A stretch of DNA of 64,000 bases from Photobacterium chitinilyticum (GCF_004104355.1 NZ_RJLM01000001.1:1034711-1098710); one strand, 5' to 3'; positions 47,022 to 55,332 are shown, counted from the stretch's first letter. Numbers and translations are program-made. The notes: generated from the sequence alone by a model not told the origin.

Positions 47022-47572
47022 AAATCGCATTTATGGGTGTGTCCGGTAGCGGAAAAGATTTTTTAGCAGACTACTTAATATCAAATCATAACTTTATTAG
47101 ATTATCATTTAGTGATCAACTTAAGAAACTAGGTAAATATATTTATCCATGGATGGAAGAAGACTACCCTTCTGAAAGAAAGATGCTACCACTAAATATT
47201 ACTCTCTCTACTGGAGAATCAATCCATCATTCACCACGAGATATATGGCTGAATCTCAACAACCTACGGAAAATTGAAGAAAAAATATTCATTAGAATGC
47301 TTTCAGATGAGATAAAACTCTTAGAAAAAAGCGGAAAATCAAAAAGTAATATAATAATCACTGACATAAGATCTAATGAAGAGTTTTTATGGTGTAAGGA
47401 AAACCATTTCACTATAGTTCATATAAATAGGAAAGATAATAATTATGAAAAATATGATATTGATAAGCATGTAATTGAGAACAAATCAAAGGCAGATTAT
47501 CAATTTAATAATGACACGAACGGAATAATCAGATTCAAATCTTTCTTTGATAAGGTATTGTGTTGTGAATAA
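47018..47572 (+). CDS. deoxynucleoside monophosphate kinase-like P-loop protein
   Basis: 184 aa. Walker A GVSGSGKD at residues 7-14, then a RLSFSDQLKK acceptor-type region and ITDIRSNEEF, as in phage dNMP kinases. Probably phosphorylates the product of the TS-like enzyme with which it shares ATGA. Substrate inferred from context. Confidence 0.72.
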   Translation: MKIAFMGVSGSGKDFLADYLISNHNFIRLSFSDQLKKLGKYIYPWMEEDYPSERKMLPLNITLSTGESIHHSPRDIWLNLNNLRKIEEKIFIRMLSDEIKLLEKSGKSKSNIIITDIRSNEEFLWCKENHFTIVHINRKDNNYEKYDIDKHVIENKSKADYQFNNDTNGIIRFKSFFDKVLCCE

Positions 47573-48593
47573 TAAAAATGATCAGCTTTTTTGTAATGTA
47601 CGAGAAAGAAAAATCAAACTCGCTAATCCTACTTTGAATGAAAATGTTATCAAGGAATGGTTTCATCATCAAAGGGAGCGAACATCTATATATTATAAAA
47701 AAGAGATTCTTAATCTCCCCCCATTTTGGACAAATGATGAAATATTGAAGAAATACAAGTTTGTAAACACTAAAAGAACATGGGATAGAGAAACAAAATG
47801 GTTATTAAAGAATGTAATTGATAATAATCATGTAACATATGAAAACAAGTTGCTAAATTCATTCTTGTTTAGAGTAATAAACAAAAGTAGTACCTTAGAA
47901 CAAATTAATGCTCCTTTTGATTTTTCCAGTATGAGTATAGATTATATCAATACGATAATCAGAGAAAAGACTCACAGTATATCTTTAATCAATCCAGACT
48001 ATGTATTTTTTAGTGCAGCTTATATCTTAGGAGGACCAAAGGTTAACTTTGGAAGATATTTGGAAGCAAAGGAAGGTAGAACTGAAACAGACATGATTCT
48101 GAGGATGATAAAGTTTGTATTTTACAACCAAGAAAAAATAGTAAAAGGCGTTAAATCAGCGACGAATCAACTCGAAGTCTTTAATCACCTAAAATCATTC
48201 CCCGGAATAGGTAAATTTCTTGCATATCAGATATTTATAGACTTTACATACATAGTAAACTTTCCGTTTACGGAAATGAACTTTGTTGTGGCAGGACCCG
48301 GATGTGAAAGAGGGATAAATTGGATTTTTTCTAACAAAGACGGAATGAATAGCGAAGAGTGTTTATTTTGGTTCACTATAAATCAACACAGAATCGCAGA
48401 GAATTACAAAGAAAAATGGAACATGGATGAAATTTTCCACTTTCTACCTAAAGAAGAAAGAACTTACACCCTAATGGATATGGAAAACAGTGGCGCATGT
48501 GAAATAGATAAACGGTGCCGAACCAAGTTTAGCAACAAAAGGCCAAAACAAAAATATCACTACCCAGAGAATAATAATCTGAGGTTATTTTGA
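47565..48593 (+). CDS. 5-hmdU DNA kinase helical-domain / thymine-hypermodification family protein
   Basis: 342 aa from GTG 47565 (AAGG 9 bp before), overlapping the kinase gene by 8 bp. Features: KEWFHHQRERTSIYYKKEIL near the start, a helix-hairpin-helix-like FPGIGKFLAYQIFIDF, then FTEMNFVVAGPGCERGINWI and a C-terminal Cys-bearing tail. From memory this matches the helical domain of 5-hydroxymethyl-dU DNA kinases and related thymine pyrophosphorylase proteins of phage hypermodification clusters. The two genes before it supply the expected precursor enzymes. Confidence 0.65.
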   Translation: MNNKNDQLFCNVRERKIKLANPTLNENVIKEWFHHQRERTSIYYKKEILNLPPFWTNDEILKKYKFVNTKRTWDRETKWLLKNVIDNNHVTYENKLLNSFLFRVINKSSTLEQINAPFDFSSMSIDYINTIIREKTHSISLINPDYVFFSAAYILGGPKVNFGRYLEAKEGRTETDMILRMIKFVFYNQEKIVKGVKSATNQLEVFNHLKSFPGIGKFLAYQIFIDFTYIVNFPFTEMNFVVAGPGCERGINWIFSNKDGMNSEECLFWFTINQHRIAENYKEKWNMDEIFHFLPKEERTYTLMDMENSGACEIDKRCRTKFSNKRPKQKYHYPENNNLRLF

Positions 48594-48622
48594 TTTAACT
48601 AGTAGCTTATGAAGGTTTATAA

Positions 48623-49114
48623 ATGACTAAAGAAATTAAGAAAAACGTCTTTGTTAGTCATCATCACAAAGACGATGCTAGCGTTGATGGAGTTGCACGT
48701 TTAGCATCTGCAAAGGGTTATCAACTACGAAATAGCTCTGTACGAATGAAACCAGAAAACCAAAGACGTGTAGAGGAAAAAAAGGTTAGTGATAGAACAA
48801 TAGCACGTTTGCTTAGAATGAAAATGAGATGGGCTAGTCAAGTTATAGTTGTTATCGGTAAAGAGACCCATACAAGACCTTGGGTAAACTGGGAAATTAA
48901 AGCTGCTCACCAGCTTGGAAAACCAATCATAGGCGTATATGAGAATGGTTTAAAAGAGGATGTCAAGCTGCCGGAAAATCTAGAGAAATACGCAACCTCT
49001 ATCGTAGGTTGGAGGGGGGACTCCATTATCAACGCACTGGAGGGGAACACTAGCTTTCAAAATCCCGATGGTACAGAGCGAGATAAAATTCAAGGGGAGA
49101 ATGTCGTATGCTAA
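48623..49114 (+). CDS. thsB: TIR-domain protein, ThsB-like (Thoeris sensor)
   Basis: 163 aa. The first TIR strand and loop read KNVFVSHHHKDD, and the region WASQVIVVIGKETHTRPWVN followed by WEIKAA carries the TIR catalytic Glu, with GKPIIGVYENG after it: the ThsB/DUF1863 type. Thoeris ThsB senses phage and makes a cyclic ADP-ribose signal from NAD+. ATG has GAAGG 8 bp before. It overlaps the next gene by 7 bp; the ThsA-type effector lies one gene further on. Confidence 0.82.
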   Translation: MTKEIKKNVFVSHHHKDDASVDGVARLASAKGYQLRNSSVRMKPENQRRVEEKKVSDRTIARLLRMKMRWASQVIVVIGKETHTRPWVNWEIKAAHQLGKPIIGVYENGLKEDVKLPENLEKYATSIVGWRGDSIINALEGNTSFQNPDGTERDKIQGENVVC

Positions 49115-49770
49115 TCGAACCTGACTCCCACCTTTATGCCTATGCGATAACACGAGACTTCGGTTTTGCCCCTAACCCATTCCATGGCAGTTGTACGCTG
49201 GCCACATGCAAACCTAGAATTAGGAAATCTGCTGACGTGGGTGATTGGATTTTAGGTATTGGTGGGGCTAAATTAAAATCAGTTCAAAAGAAGTGTATTC
49301 TGTTGATGAAAGTTACTGAAAAAATTAGCTTTCATGATTATTGGACAGATCCTAGGTTCTCTATCAAAAAGCCAGCTCGAAATGGGAGTCACGTACAGAT
49401 GTTGGGTGACAATATCTACCATCAAGGTGGCAACAGTGAATGGATACAAGAAGACTCTCATCATAGTAATGCTGATGGTTCATTCAATATGACCAATTTG
49501 AAGCGCGATACTAGCTCTGATCAAGTATTGATTTCAGAGCATTTCTATTATTTCGGTGATAGGGCTGTTGCAGTAGATTTAGAGTCTATTGGATATCATA
49601 GAATTAGAGACTATAAGAAAATTCGCTTAGATGACTCTGTACCCGCTATTAACCTTATAAAAGAGATAGATCTAGAGTATCGAAGTGATAGAAATTTAGT
49701 CATTTCCGATCCATGTCAATTTTCTGATTTCTATAAGCGTGTTGATCAGGAAACTGGAGAGCTCTATTGA
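49108..49770 (+). CDS. Nucleotide modification associated domain 2 (Nmad2)-like protein
   Basis: 220 aa. The opening LYAYAITRDFGFAPNPFHGS with CTLATCKPRIRK and VGDWILGIGG is, as I recall it, the Nmad2 signature; such domains were predicted from association with DNA base-modification genes, and no activity is established. GGGGAG lies 8 bp before ATG. It sits between thsB and thsA, overlapping thsB by 7 bp, so it is made with the defence proteins. Confidence 0.7.
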   Translation: MLIEPDSHLYAYAITRDFGFAPNPFHGSCTLATCKPRIRKSADVGDWILGIGGAKLKSVQKKCILLMKVTEKISFHDYWTDPRFSIKKPARNGSHVQMLGDNIYHQGGNSEWIQEDSHHSNADGSFNMTNLKRDTSSDQVLISEHFYYFGDRAVAVDLESIGYHRIRDYKKIRLDDSVPAINLIKEIDLEYRSDRNLVISDPCQFSDFYKRVDQETGELY

Positions 49771-49870
49771 ATATAAGAAGGTGATAATGGGATCGCTCAA
49801 CTATTCACCGATATCTTTATAGAAACTTTCTTTATCTTTCCAAAATTCATATAAAAGTGGAATACTACGA

Positions 49871-51310
49871 ATGAACTTTAAAAAACAAGCGTTCTTAAGA
49901 GATCTAGAAAAAGAACTCGCTGAAGAAAATGTAGCAGTTTTTTCGGGTGCAGGAATGTCAGCTGGAGTGGGTTTCGTGAATTGGGCAGAACTTCTACGCC
50001 CTATCGCCTATGAACTAGGCTTAGATGTAGATAAAGAAAATGATCTCGTAGCCCTCGCTCAGTTCCATTGTAATGACAACGCAAATAATAGAAGCCAATT
50101 AAATCAAAGGCTTATAGAGGAATTCTCACGTGAATCAATTGAAACTGAGAACCACAGAATTCTTTGTCGACTACCAATTCGTACTTACTGGACTACCAAT
50201 TACGACAAGATAATTGAAACAGCTCTCGACAAATCTGGGAAAATTGCTGATGTAAAGCATACCAAAGAACATTTATCGACTACTAAACCGAAACGTGATG
50301 CTGTTGTATATAAGATGCACGGTGATGTCGAACATCCTAGTCAAGCAGTGTTGACAAAAGATGATTATGAGCGATATCACGTCAAAATGGAGCAATACTT
50401 AGCTAACCTCAAGAGTGATCTTATTTCAAAAACCTTTATATTCATAGGATTCAGTTTTACCGATCCAAACTTGGACTATATCCTAAGCAGAGTTCGAGTT
50501 GCTTATGAAAACAATCAAAGAAGACATTACTGCTTTATACGAAATGTTCAAAAAGATAAAGATGAGGAAGTGGTAGACTTTGAGTATAGACAAAGAAAGC
50601 AAGAGTTTTTTGTCAAAGACTTAGAGAGATTTAATATAAAAACCATTCTCATAGATGACTTTGAAGAAATTACTGACCTTCTCAGAAAACTAGAAGTAAA
50701 ATATAAGTCTAGAACTGTCTTTATTTCAGGAGCAGCTAGCGAGTATGGTGATTTAAAAGAACATGATGCACTGGAATTTGTCTACAATCTAAGTAGAAGC
50801 CTAGTAAAAAGAGGGCTACGCGTTGTTTCTGGATTCGGACTCGGTGTTGGTAGTTCTGTAATTTCTGGTGTCCTTGAGGAAACTTTTCAAAATCCAAAAG
50901 CAAAAGTCGAAGACCAGCTTGTATTACGGCCTTTCCCTCAATCTACGGAAGGTGAGCATCTTTTAAACTATTTATGGACCAAATATCGTGAAGACATGAT
51001 CGATTATGCAGGTATTGCATTGTTTTTGTTTGGTAACAAAAAATCGGATAATGGCATTGTTCTCTCAAATGGTATGCGTGAAGAATACGAGATTGCGAAA
51101 GAAAAAGGGCTTTTATTACTACCCATAGGTAGTACTGGATACATGGCAAAACAGCTTTGGACAGAGCTAAATCCAGAGATTCAAAACGATTCAAACATAT
51201 CAGCAATTATAAAAGAGTTTTATTCAAAATTGGGAGCTGAAGAATTTGATGCCGACAATTTAATTAAATTAATTATCGAGATCATTGCTTTAAGGGACAC
51301 ACAGCAATAG
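49871..51310 (+). CDS. thsA: SIR2-SLOG effector ThsA (Thoeris)
   Basis: 479 aa, close to the known ~476. N-terminal SIR2 domain: AVFSGAGMSAGVGF (24-36), catalytic-type N110 (TTNYDK) and H150 (KMHGDVEH), near the N112/H152 of the B. cereus protein. From about 280 a C-terminal SLOG domain: RTVFISGAASEYGD, VVSGFGLGVGSSVISGVLEE, KYREDMIDYAGIALFLFG and NGMREEYEIA, where R373 and E404/E405 are candidates for the ligand-binding Arg and Glu. Thoeris ThsA destroys NAD+ when its SLOG domain binds the ThsB signal. Terminator follows. Confidence 0.92.
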   Translation: MNFKKQAFLRDLEKELAEENVAVFSGAGMSAGVGFVNWAELLRPIAYELGLDVDKENDLVALAQFHCNDNANNRSQLNQRLIEEFSRESIETENHRILCRLPIRTYWTTNYDKIIETALDKSGKIADVKHTKEHLSTTKPKRDAVVYKMHGDVEHPSQAVLTKDDYERYHVKMEQYLANLKSDLISKTFIFIGFSFTDPNLDYILSRVRVAYENNQRRHYCFIRNVQKDKDEEVVDFEYRQRKQEFFVKDLERFNIKTILIDDFEEITDLLRKLEVKYKSRTVFISGAASEYGDLKEHDALEFVYNLSRSLVKRGLRVVSGFGLGVGSSVISGVLEETFQNPKAKVEDQLVLRPFPQSTEGEHLLNYLWTKYREDMIDYAGIALFLFGNKKSDNGIVLSNGMREEYEIAKEKGLLLLPIGSTGYMAKQLWTELNPEIQNDSNISAIIKEFYSKLGAEEFDADNLIKLIIEIIALRDTQQ

Positions 51311-51425
51311 ACACTATGATGCTGCTTTGATATTAAGTATCAAACTTAATAGCAATCGATACATTTAGAAAGCTATATCGATCTCGCTGTAATATATAGC
51401 TGAACAGGCATTTTTACATGTTAAG

Positions 51426-51457
51426 AACAGATCATACAATTGGTCTGTTTTTATTTT
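51426..51457 (+). terminator. rho-independent terminator of the defence operon
   Basis: AACAGATC / GGTCTGTT stem (one T-G pair) with an 8-nt loop, then TTTTTATTTTG. About 115 bp past the thsA stop. Confidence 0.8.
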
Positions 51458-51828
51458 GTTTGGACAGAAGTACGTCATCGATACAAAATGTCACAATGAC
51501 CTTATTCACATAACCTCTCTTGGCAGGGCGAGAGCGTGAGTTGATTTTTTGTTAAAAACGTAAATCACCATAAATTTACAGATCGGTTATAGGGTTAATT
51601 CCCAACAAAATTTAACGGTATTTTTGGTTACTGCTGTTCACATTTTGTACCGATGAGTAGATTTGATTTAGCTTTGGATAAAAACTGAGCATTCATGCTC
51701 TCACCCTGCCTCTCTTGGTATATTGACAACTTTGTCTGTTGCGCTTTGGCGTGGTGGAGTTTTTGGAATGAAGTGGCATAGCCACGTCAAAACGAAACAT
51801 AGACCATAACGTCACCTGTACTAACTTG
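51458..51828. other. gene-free spacer with inverted GGCAGGG motifs
   Basis: 371 bp without genes. GGCAGGGCGAGAG (51522-51534) is nearly complementary to CTCTCACCCTGCC (51698-51710); CTCTCTTGG occurs beside both. May be a decayed gene-cassette boundary. No function seen. Confidence 0.35.
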
Positions 51829-52434
51829 CTAGTATTTTACGTTACCCACTTTTTTAACACTTTCCCTCTGCTTTTCAATTAGTCTAACAGACTGCTCGAC
51901 TGCCAGTATATAATCTCTAGCGGCATTAAGTGAGGGTTTAATATTCGCTTGCACTACTCTGTTACGCATTTCATATAGTTCGATTACGAGTCTTTTCGTC
52001 TCGAGCGTTAAGAGTTCAGTAGAAATTACTGTACGAAAAACACTGTTCATGCTATCCATCGGATCTACGATAACTCCAGCATCTTTACCTAATCGCCAAA
52101 GTGCGCCATCAATACTTTTCCACCCCTCAAAAACCATCGTCGTAGGGTCTTCTCCTCCAGTATAAATTTTCGCTAAGGAAATATCTGATTCCTGTTCTTC
52201 AGAAGAAAGTTCTTCAGTTTCTCCAATTGGACCCCTCGCAATAATCTCTTTAGAGTCACCTAATAATTTTCTTACTTCTAAATCGAACTCTGCTTCTACT
52301 GGTCCAGCTTTGATTTTACTCAAAGATGGCAATAGCTCAGTTATCTTCGTACGATAAGATAAGCCTAAAATCAAGATAACAACAGGCCAAATTACAGTCC
52401 TAATTAATTCACTTATAAACGTTAATATGTCCAT
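51829..52434 (-). CDS. membrane-anchored protein of unknown function
   Basis: 201 aa. N-terminal membrane helix (about 6-26, LIRTVIWPVVILILGLSY), then an acidic linker (EETEELSSEEQES-like, around 75-85) and a helical C-terminal half ending in RLIEKQRESVKKVG. No family recognised. Lies between the Thoeris operon and the imported cobB, on the opposite strand to the defence genes. No strong ribosome site; the start is supported by the membrane helix. Confidence 0.6.
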   Translation of the reverse strand: MDILTFISELIRTVIWPVVILILGLSYRTKITELLPSLSKIKAGPVEAEFDLEVRKLLGDSKEIIARGPIGETEELSSEEQESDISLAKIYTGGEDPTTMVFEGWKSIDGALWRLGKDAGVIVDPMDSMNSVFRTVISTELLTLETKRLVIELYEMRNRVVQANIKPSLNAARDYILAVEQSVRLIEKQRESVKKVGNVKY

Positions 52435-53071
52435 TCTTTCTTCTCAGACTCCCCAAAGCCCATCGTGCAGCATTTTAGATAACACACAGTCTAATGAGCA
52501 AATATTATTTAGATTCTACCAAATTTAATTTTCTGATCATCATACCGTTAAGTTGACTATGTGAGCCTAACTCTCATCATTCTAATTGGTGAAAGTTTGC
52601 AAGCGAATTTAGTGAGATCTTAGCTTTACGCAAAAATCAAAAAAATTCAACAACAAACTATTACTTCATGGAAATGACCTTTGCTGATATCGAGAAAATT
52701 GTTCTTGTTGTTACTCTGAGAAGTTAGGTTAGTCGTAAGTAAGTACTCATAACTAGACATAACCACTGTCTTTTGTGGTAACCACTTCGCCTTGATTTTT
52801 TGCCTTTCTGCGTGCTAACCCGGACCGCAGAAATACCCATTTGTAGCTTGTATCGAATAAGCTCAGATACTAAATATTCGTCATTGAGTTAACTAGAGGT
52901 GTTGTTGTTATAACTGATAATGGGGCAGAACCGATTTCGGCAAGATGTGAGATCTAGTCACATCAAGGAAACGAAACTGACAGATTGCATTCAGACTAAT
53001 CCAGTTGATTGTATGTTGGCTCCCAATCAGGCACAGTAATTTGCCTGCCACATTTTCAGATCGTTTATGAA
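52435..53071. other. gene-free region before the imported cobB end
   Basis: 637 bp without a credible gene. A frame near 52905-52930 reads VVVITDNGAE, faintly like a transposase DDE segment, but with no flanking support. A short CAGGCA / TGCCTG hairpin (53028-53047) lies past the cobB stop and may end its transcript. Confidence 0.35.
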
Positions 53072-53794
53072 TCAGTCGAGGGCACTCAGTAATTCTTCGA
53101 CTAACTCTGGAACCAATACAGACGCCTTACCATAACGTTTTTCAGCAAATTCATCTTCAACGTCACTCGGTTCAAGGTTCAACTCAATGGTATGTGCACC
53201 ATGCATTGCAGCTTCATGAACAAAACCAGCAGCTGGGTATACCGCACCTGATGTACCAATGGAAATAAACAGATCAGCCTTCACCAATGCATCATGAATA
53301 CGATCCATTCCAATCGGCATCTCTCCGAACCAGACAACATTAGGGCGGAGTGGCGCCGGAATCTGGCAACAATGGCAATGGTCGTCAAGGGAGATATCTC
53401 CACTCCAAGCAACACTCTGGCCACTATGATTACACTGGGCTTTAAGCAGTTCGCCATGCATATGAATAATATTCTTTGTTCCAGCTAACTCATGAAGGTT
53501 ATCAATATTCTGTGTAACAACAGTAACTTCACCTTCAAGCTCTCTTTCCAATTTGGCTAATGCCAAATGAGCTGCATTTGGGGCTACGGTTCCACCTTCT
53601 AGTTGCTGACGACGCTTATTATAAAAATTTTGGACCAAAACTGGATTTCGATGATAGCCTTCTGGTGTCGCTACATCTTCAATTTTATGTTTTTCCCATA
53701 AACCATCTGCACCAGATCTAAATGTTTCAATGCCGCTCTCAGCACTGATTCCAGCCCCAGTCAAGATTACAATATGACGATAAGGAAAATTCAT
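53072..53794 (-). CDS. cobB: CobB-type NAD+-dependent protein deacylase (element copy)
   Basis: 240 aa, complete. [14 protein letters not shown] (NAD loop), TQNIDNLHE, catalytic His in HMHGE, Zn Cys pairs (QCNHSG, CHCCQ) and the class III Tyr/Arg substrate residues all appear. Similar in most positions to the host fragment at 34837-35484 but clearly diverged ([10 protein letters not shown] against [10 protein letters not shown]), so it is a foreign copy and not a duplication. It sits just inside the element's right end, reading away from the host cobB promoter and start fragment. It probably restores the activity that insertion destroyed. Confidence 0.92.
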   Translation of the reverse strand: MNFPYRHIVILTGAGISAESGIETFRSGADGLWEKHKIEDVATPEGYHRNPVLVQNFYNKRRQQLEGGTVAPNAAHLALAKLERELEGEVTVVTQNIDNLHELAGTKNIIHMHGELLKAQCNHSGQSVAWSGDISLDDHCHCCQIPAPLRPNVVWFGEMPIGMDRIHDALVKADLFISIGTSGAVYPAAGFVHEAAMHGAHTIELNLEPSDVEDEFAEKRYGKASVLVPELVEELLSALD

Positions 53795-53873
53795 TGATAC
53801 AACTCCTACCCTATGTGAGTAACAAAATTACTCTATCTAAAATTAAAATCACCCATTTTTTTAGTCATGGCTC

Positions 53874-53894
53874 TATTTTTTGTTACCTAGCCTA
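53874..53894 (+). repeat. subterminal direct repeat, right copy
   Basis: TATTTTTTGTTACC then TAGCCTA, nearly identical and same-oriented to 35535-35555 (one T gained, one C lost). Lies about 58 bp inside the right end. Confidence 0.6.
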
Positions 53895-53938
53895 CAACCC
53901 GCATTAATACTGGGAGGTAACATTTTTTACAGGTTGGG

Positions 53939-53950
53939 TAGGTGCGGGTA
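53939..53950 (-). repeat. right inverted end of the element
   Basis: TAGGTGCGGGTA; its complement matches the left end at 35488-35499 in 11 of 12 positions. It ends about 2 bp before the host cobB sequence resumes. Confidence 0.75.
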
Positions 53951-53952
53951 TA

Positions 53953-54016
53953 TTCCCGATTCAGCTGAAATGCCAGCGCCGGTCAAAATAACGATATTAC
54001 GATACGGGAAAAGCAT
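53953..54016 (-). pseudogene. cobB: 5' end of the host cobB
   Basis: ATG at 54016 (minus) reads [20 protein letters not shown] then GI, the first 22 codons of CobB. Beyond it the frame enters the element and stops at 53927. The rest of the gene is at 34837-35484. The host promoter upstream of 54016 remains. Confidence 0.9.
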
Positions 54017-54188
54017 AGATACGTCCTTTATCAGCTTGTATAAGCTATTTATACCATTGTTTTCATATGGTTATAAGGTCAAAGTATTCGACATTAGTCT
54101 AATGTCCGGTAATTATAAATATAAAGTTATAGTGCATTAAGGTTATTGTCCATATAAAAAGTATCGACATAAAATGCATCGATATGAA

Positions 54189-54218
54189 AAAGCCGATGAA
54201 GAGCTCCCCATCGGCTTT
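54189..54218 (-). terminator. terminator of the formate dehydrogenase operon
   Basis: AAAGCCGATG / CATCGGCTTT stem with a 10-nt loop, followed by TTTC on the minus strand; 38 bp past the gamma-subunit stop. Confidence 0.88.
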
Positions 54219-54255
54219 GATTCTCTTTCAATCACTTACAAGCAAGGCTTAACGG

Positions 54256-55332
54256 TTACAGGCTTTCCTGCGTCGGTTTGCCTTTCTTTGTCGCTTCAAG
54301 CTTTTCGTCATAACCCGGTTGGTTTTCAGGTAAATCTTTTACCTCGTCAAACCACAGGTCGTGATGCTCTTTAGCCCAAGTCTCGTCGACTTCACCGGTG
54401 ATCATCCCATCCAGTGCTGCTTCCATACCAAATAAACCAATATAGATATGGAAAACAAAACCACAGATCAGTATCAGCGCCGAGAACATGTGAACAAGAT
54501 TCGACAGCTCCATATCACGGCGGGTTTGATCAAAGATAGGGAAGTCCAAAATGAACCCACTAACAGTGATAAAGATACCAAAGAAGATCAACAGCCAGAA
54601 AATCGCCTTCTCGCCGCCATTGGAAAATCCCGCAGAAGGGTGAGTCCCTTTATGCTTGCCAACCATGCCGCCCATTTTCATGAACCACTTCACATCCACC
54701 ATATTGAAGACGCTCTTGCGCCACCACTTGATTAGCACAGTCAGTAACAAGATAGCGAAAATCGGACCAATGTAGTTATGGTATTGCTTGGCTGCATAAA
54801 TTATCCAACCCCACAACTCACTAGGCACAACCGGCTTGATAAAATGCTTACCATAGACCAGCGTCAGACCACTGAATGCCAAAGTCAGAAACGTAAAAGC
54901 CATGCTCCAGTGCAACGCACGATCCATGCGGCTCCAGCGTTTGATCTTGCGGCCTGTTTTCGGCTTGCTCAGCTTTAGCGGCCCAACAGTAACATAAGCC
55001 AATGCTACCAACGCCAGGCTACCGAAAATAGCCAATGCCCCCAGTGGTGACATCCACTTCTCTTTGAGAATGAACCACGTCTGTCCCGGTATGGAGATCA
55101 GCACTCCGTGCTCCGGTGACTGTGATGTGGTATACCCTTCCTGACCATCCTTGACCATGCGCCAATAGTCGGCACCAGCAAATCCTACGATTTCTTTCTG
55201 AATCACAGACTCGCCCAAGCGCGTATTATCAGTGTTTTGACTGGTTTCATTGCTGGCTAACACTGACAGCGAAAACGCCAGCGTGAATGCAGTAACCAGT
55301 AATGTAAACCAGCGTTGAATTCGCTTAGTCAT
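54256..55332 (-). CDS. fdhC: formate dehydrogenase gamma subunit (cytochrome b556)
   Basis: 358 aa from ATG 55332 (GGGAG 5 bp before; an in-frame TTG at 55344 is poorer). Signal-like N-terminus, then a four-helix cytochrome b region starting RMDRALHWSMAFTFLTLAFS, with haem His in ALHW, KQYHNYIG, NLVHMFSA and FHIYIG. Anchors the periplasmic enzyme to the inner membrane and passes formate electrons to quinone. Last gene of the fdh operon. Confidence 0.88.
   Translation of the reverse strand: MTKRIQRWFTLLVTAFTLAFSLSVLASNETSQNTDNTRLGESVIQKEIVGFAGADYWRMVKDGQEGYTTSQSPEHGVLISIPGQTWFILKEKWMSPLGALAIFGSLALVALAYVTVGPLKLSKPKTGRKIKRWSRMDRALHWSMAFTFLTLAFSGLTLVYGKHFIKPVVPSELWGWIIYAAKQYHNYIGPIFAILLLTVLIKWWRKSVFNMVDVKWFMKMGGMVGKHKGTHPSAGFSNGGEKAIFWLLIFFGIFITVSGFILDFPIFDQTRRDMELSNLVHMFSALILICGFVFHIYIGLFGMEAALDGMITGEVDETWAKEHHDLWFDEVKDLPENQPGYDEKLEATKKGKPTQESL

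Larger units (their letters stand above)
35485..53952. mobile_element. ~18.5-kb integrative element inserted in cobB
   Basis: Bounded by the two halves of host cobB: joining base 35484 to base 53953 restores ...[12 protein letters not shown]... in frame (the exact crossover is uncertain by about 2 bp). The ends carry inverted repeats (TACCCCCACCTA left; complement TACCCGCACCTA right). Left end: four overlapping recombination genes. Interior: AT-rich cargo including a Thoeris-type defence operon. Right end: a complete, diverged cobB. The module resembles Tn554-like elements and, as I recall, the strand-biased circularizing integrative elements of Vibrio (intA-CDS2-intB-CDS4). No plasmid transfer, IS or phage structural genes seen. 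Confidence 0.88.
53795..53952. other. right end of the element, leader of the imported cobB
   Basis: 158 bp between the imported cobB start and the host junction, holding the right copy of the 21-bp direct repeat and the right inverted end. Transcripts from the host cobB promoter would cross it to reach the imported gene. Confidence 0.55.

Noticed and set aside
45936-51310. CBASS or retron system
   Set aside because: No cyclase (CD-NTase), reverse transcriptase or Cap-type gene is present; the TIR plus SIR2-SLOG pair is specific to Thoeris.
52900-52960. Transposase remnant (TDNGAE-like translation)
   Set aside because: Only a ten-residue likeness to a DDE segment; flanking codons do not match any IS family and stops follow directly.
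35485-53952. Prophage or conjugative element
   Set aside because: No capsid, terminase, relaxase or type IV secretion genes are seen; only the recombinase module and cargo.
53880-54140. 86-aa plus-strand frame across the right junction
   Set aside because: It runs antisense through the host cobB start fragment and the element end, with no ribosome site.
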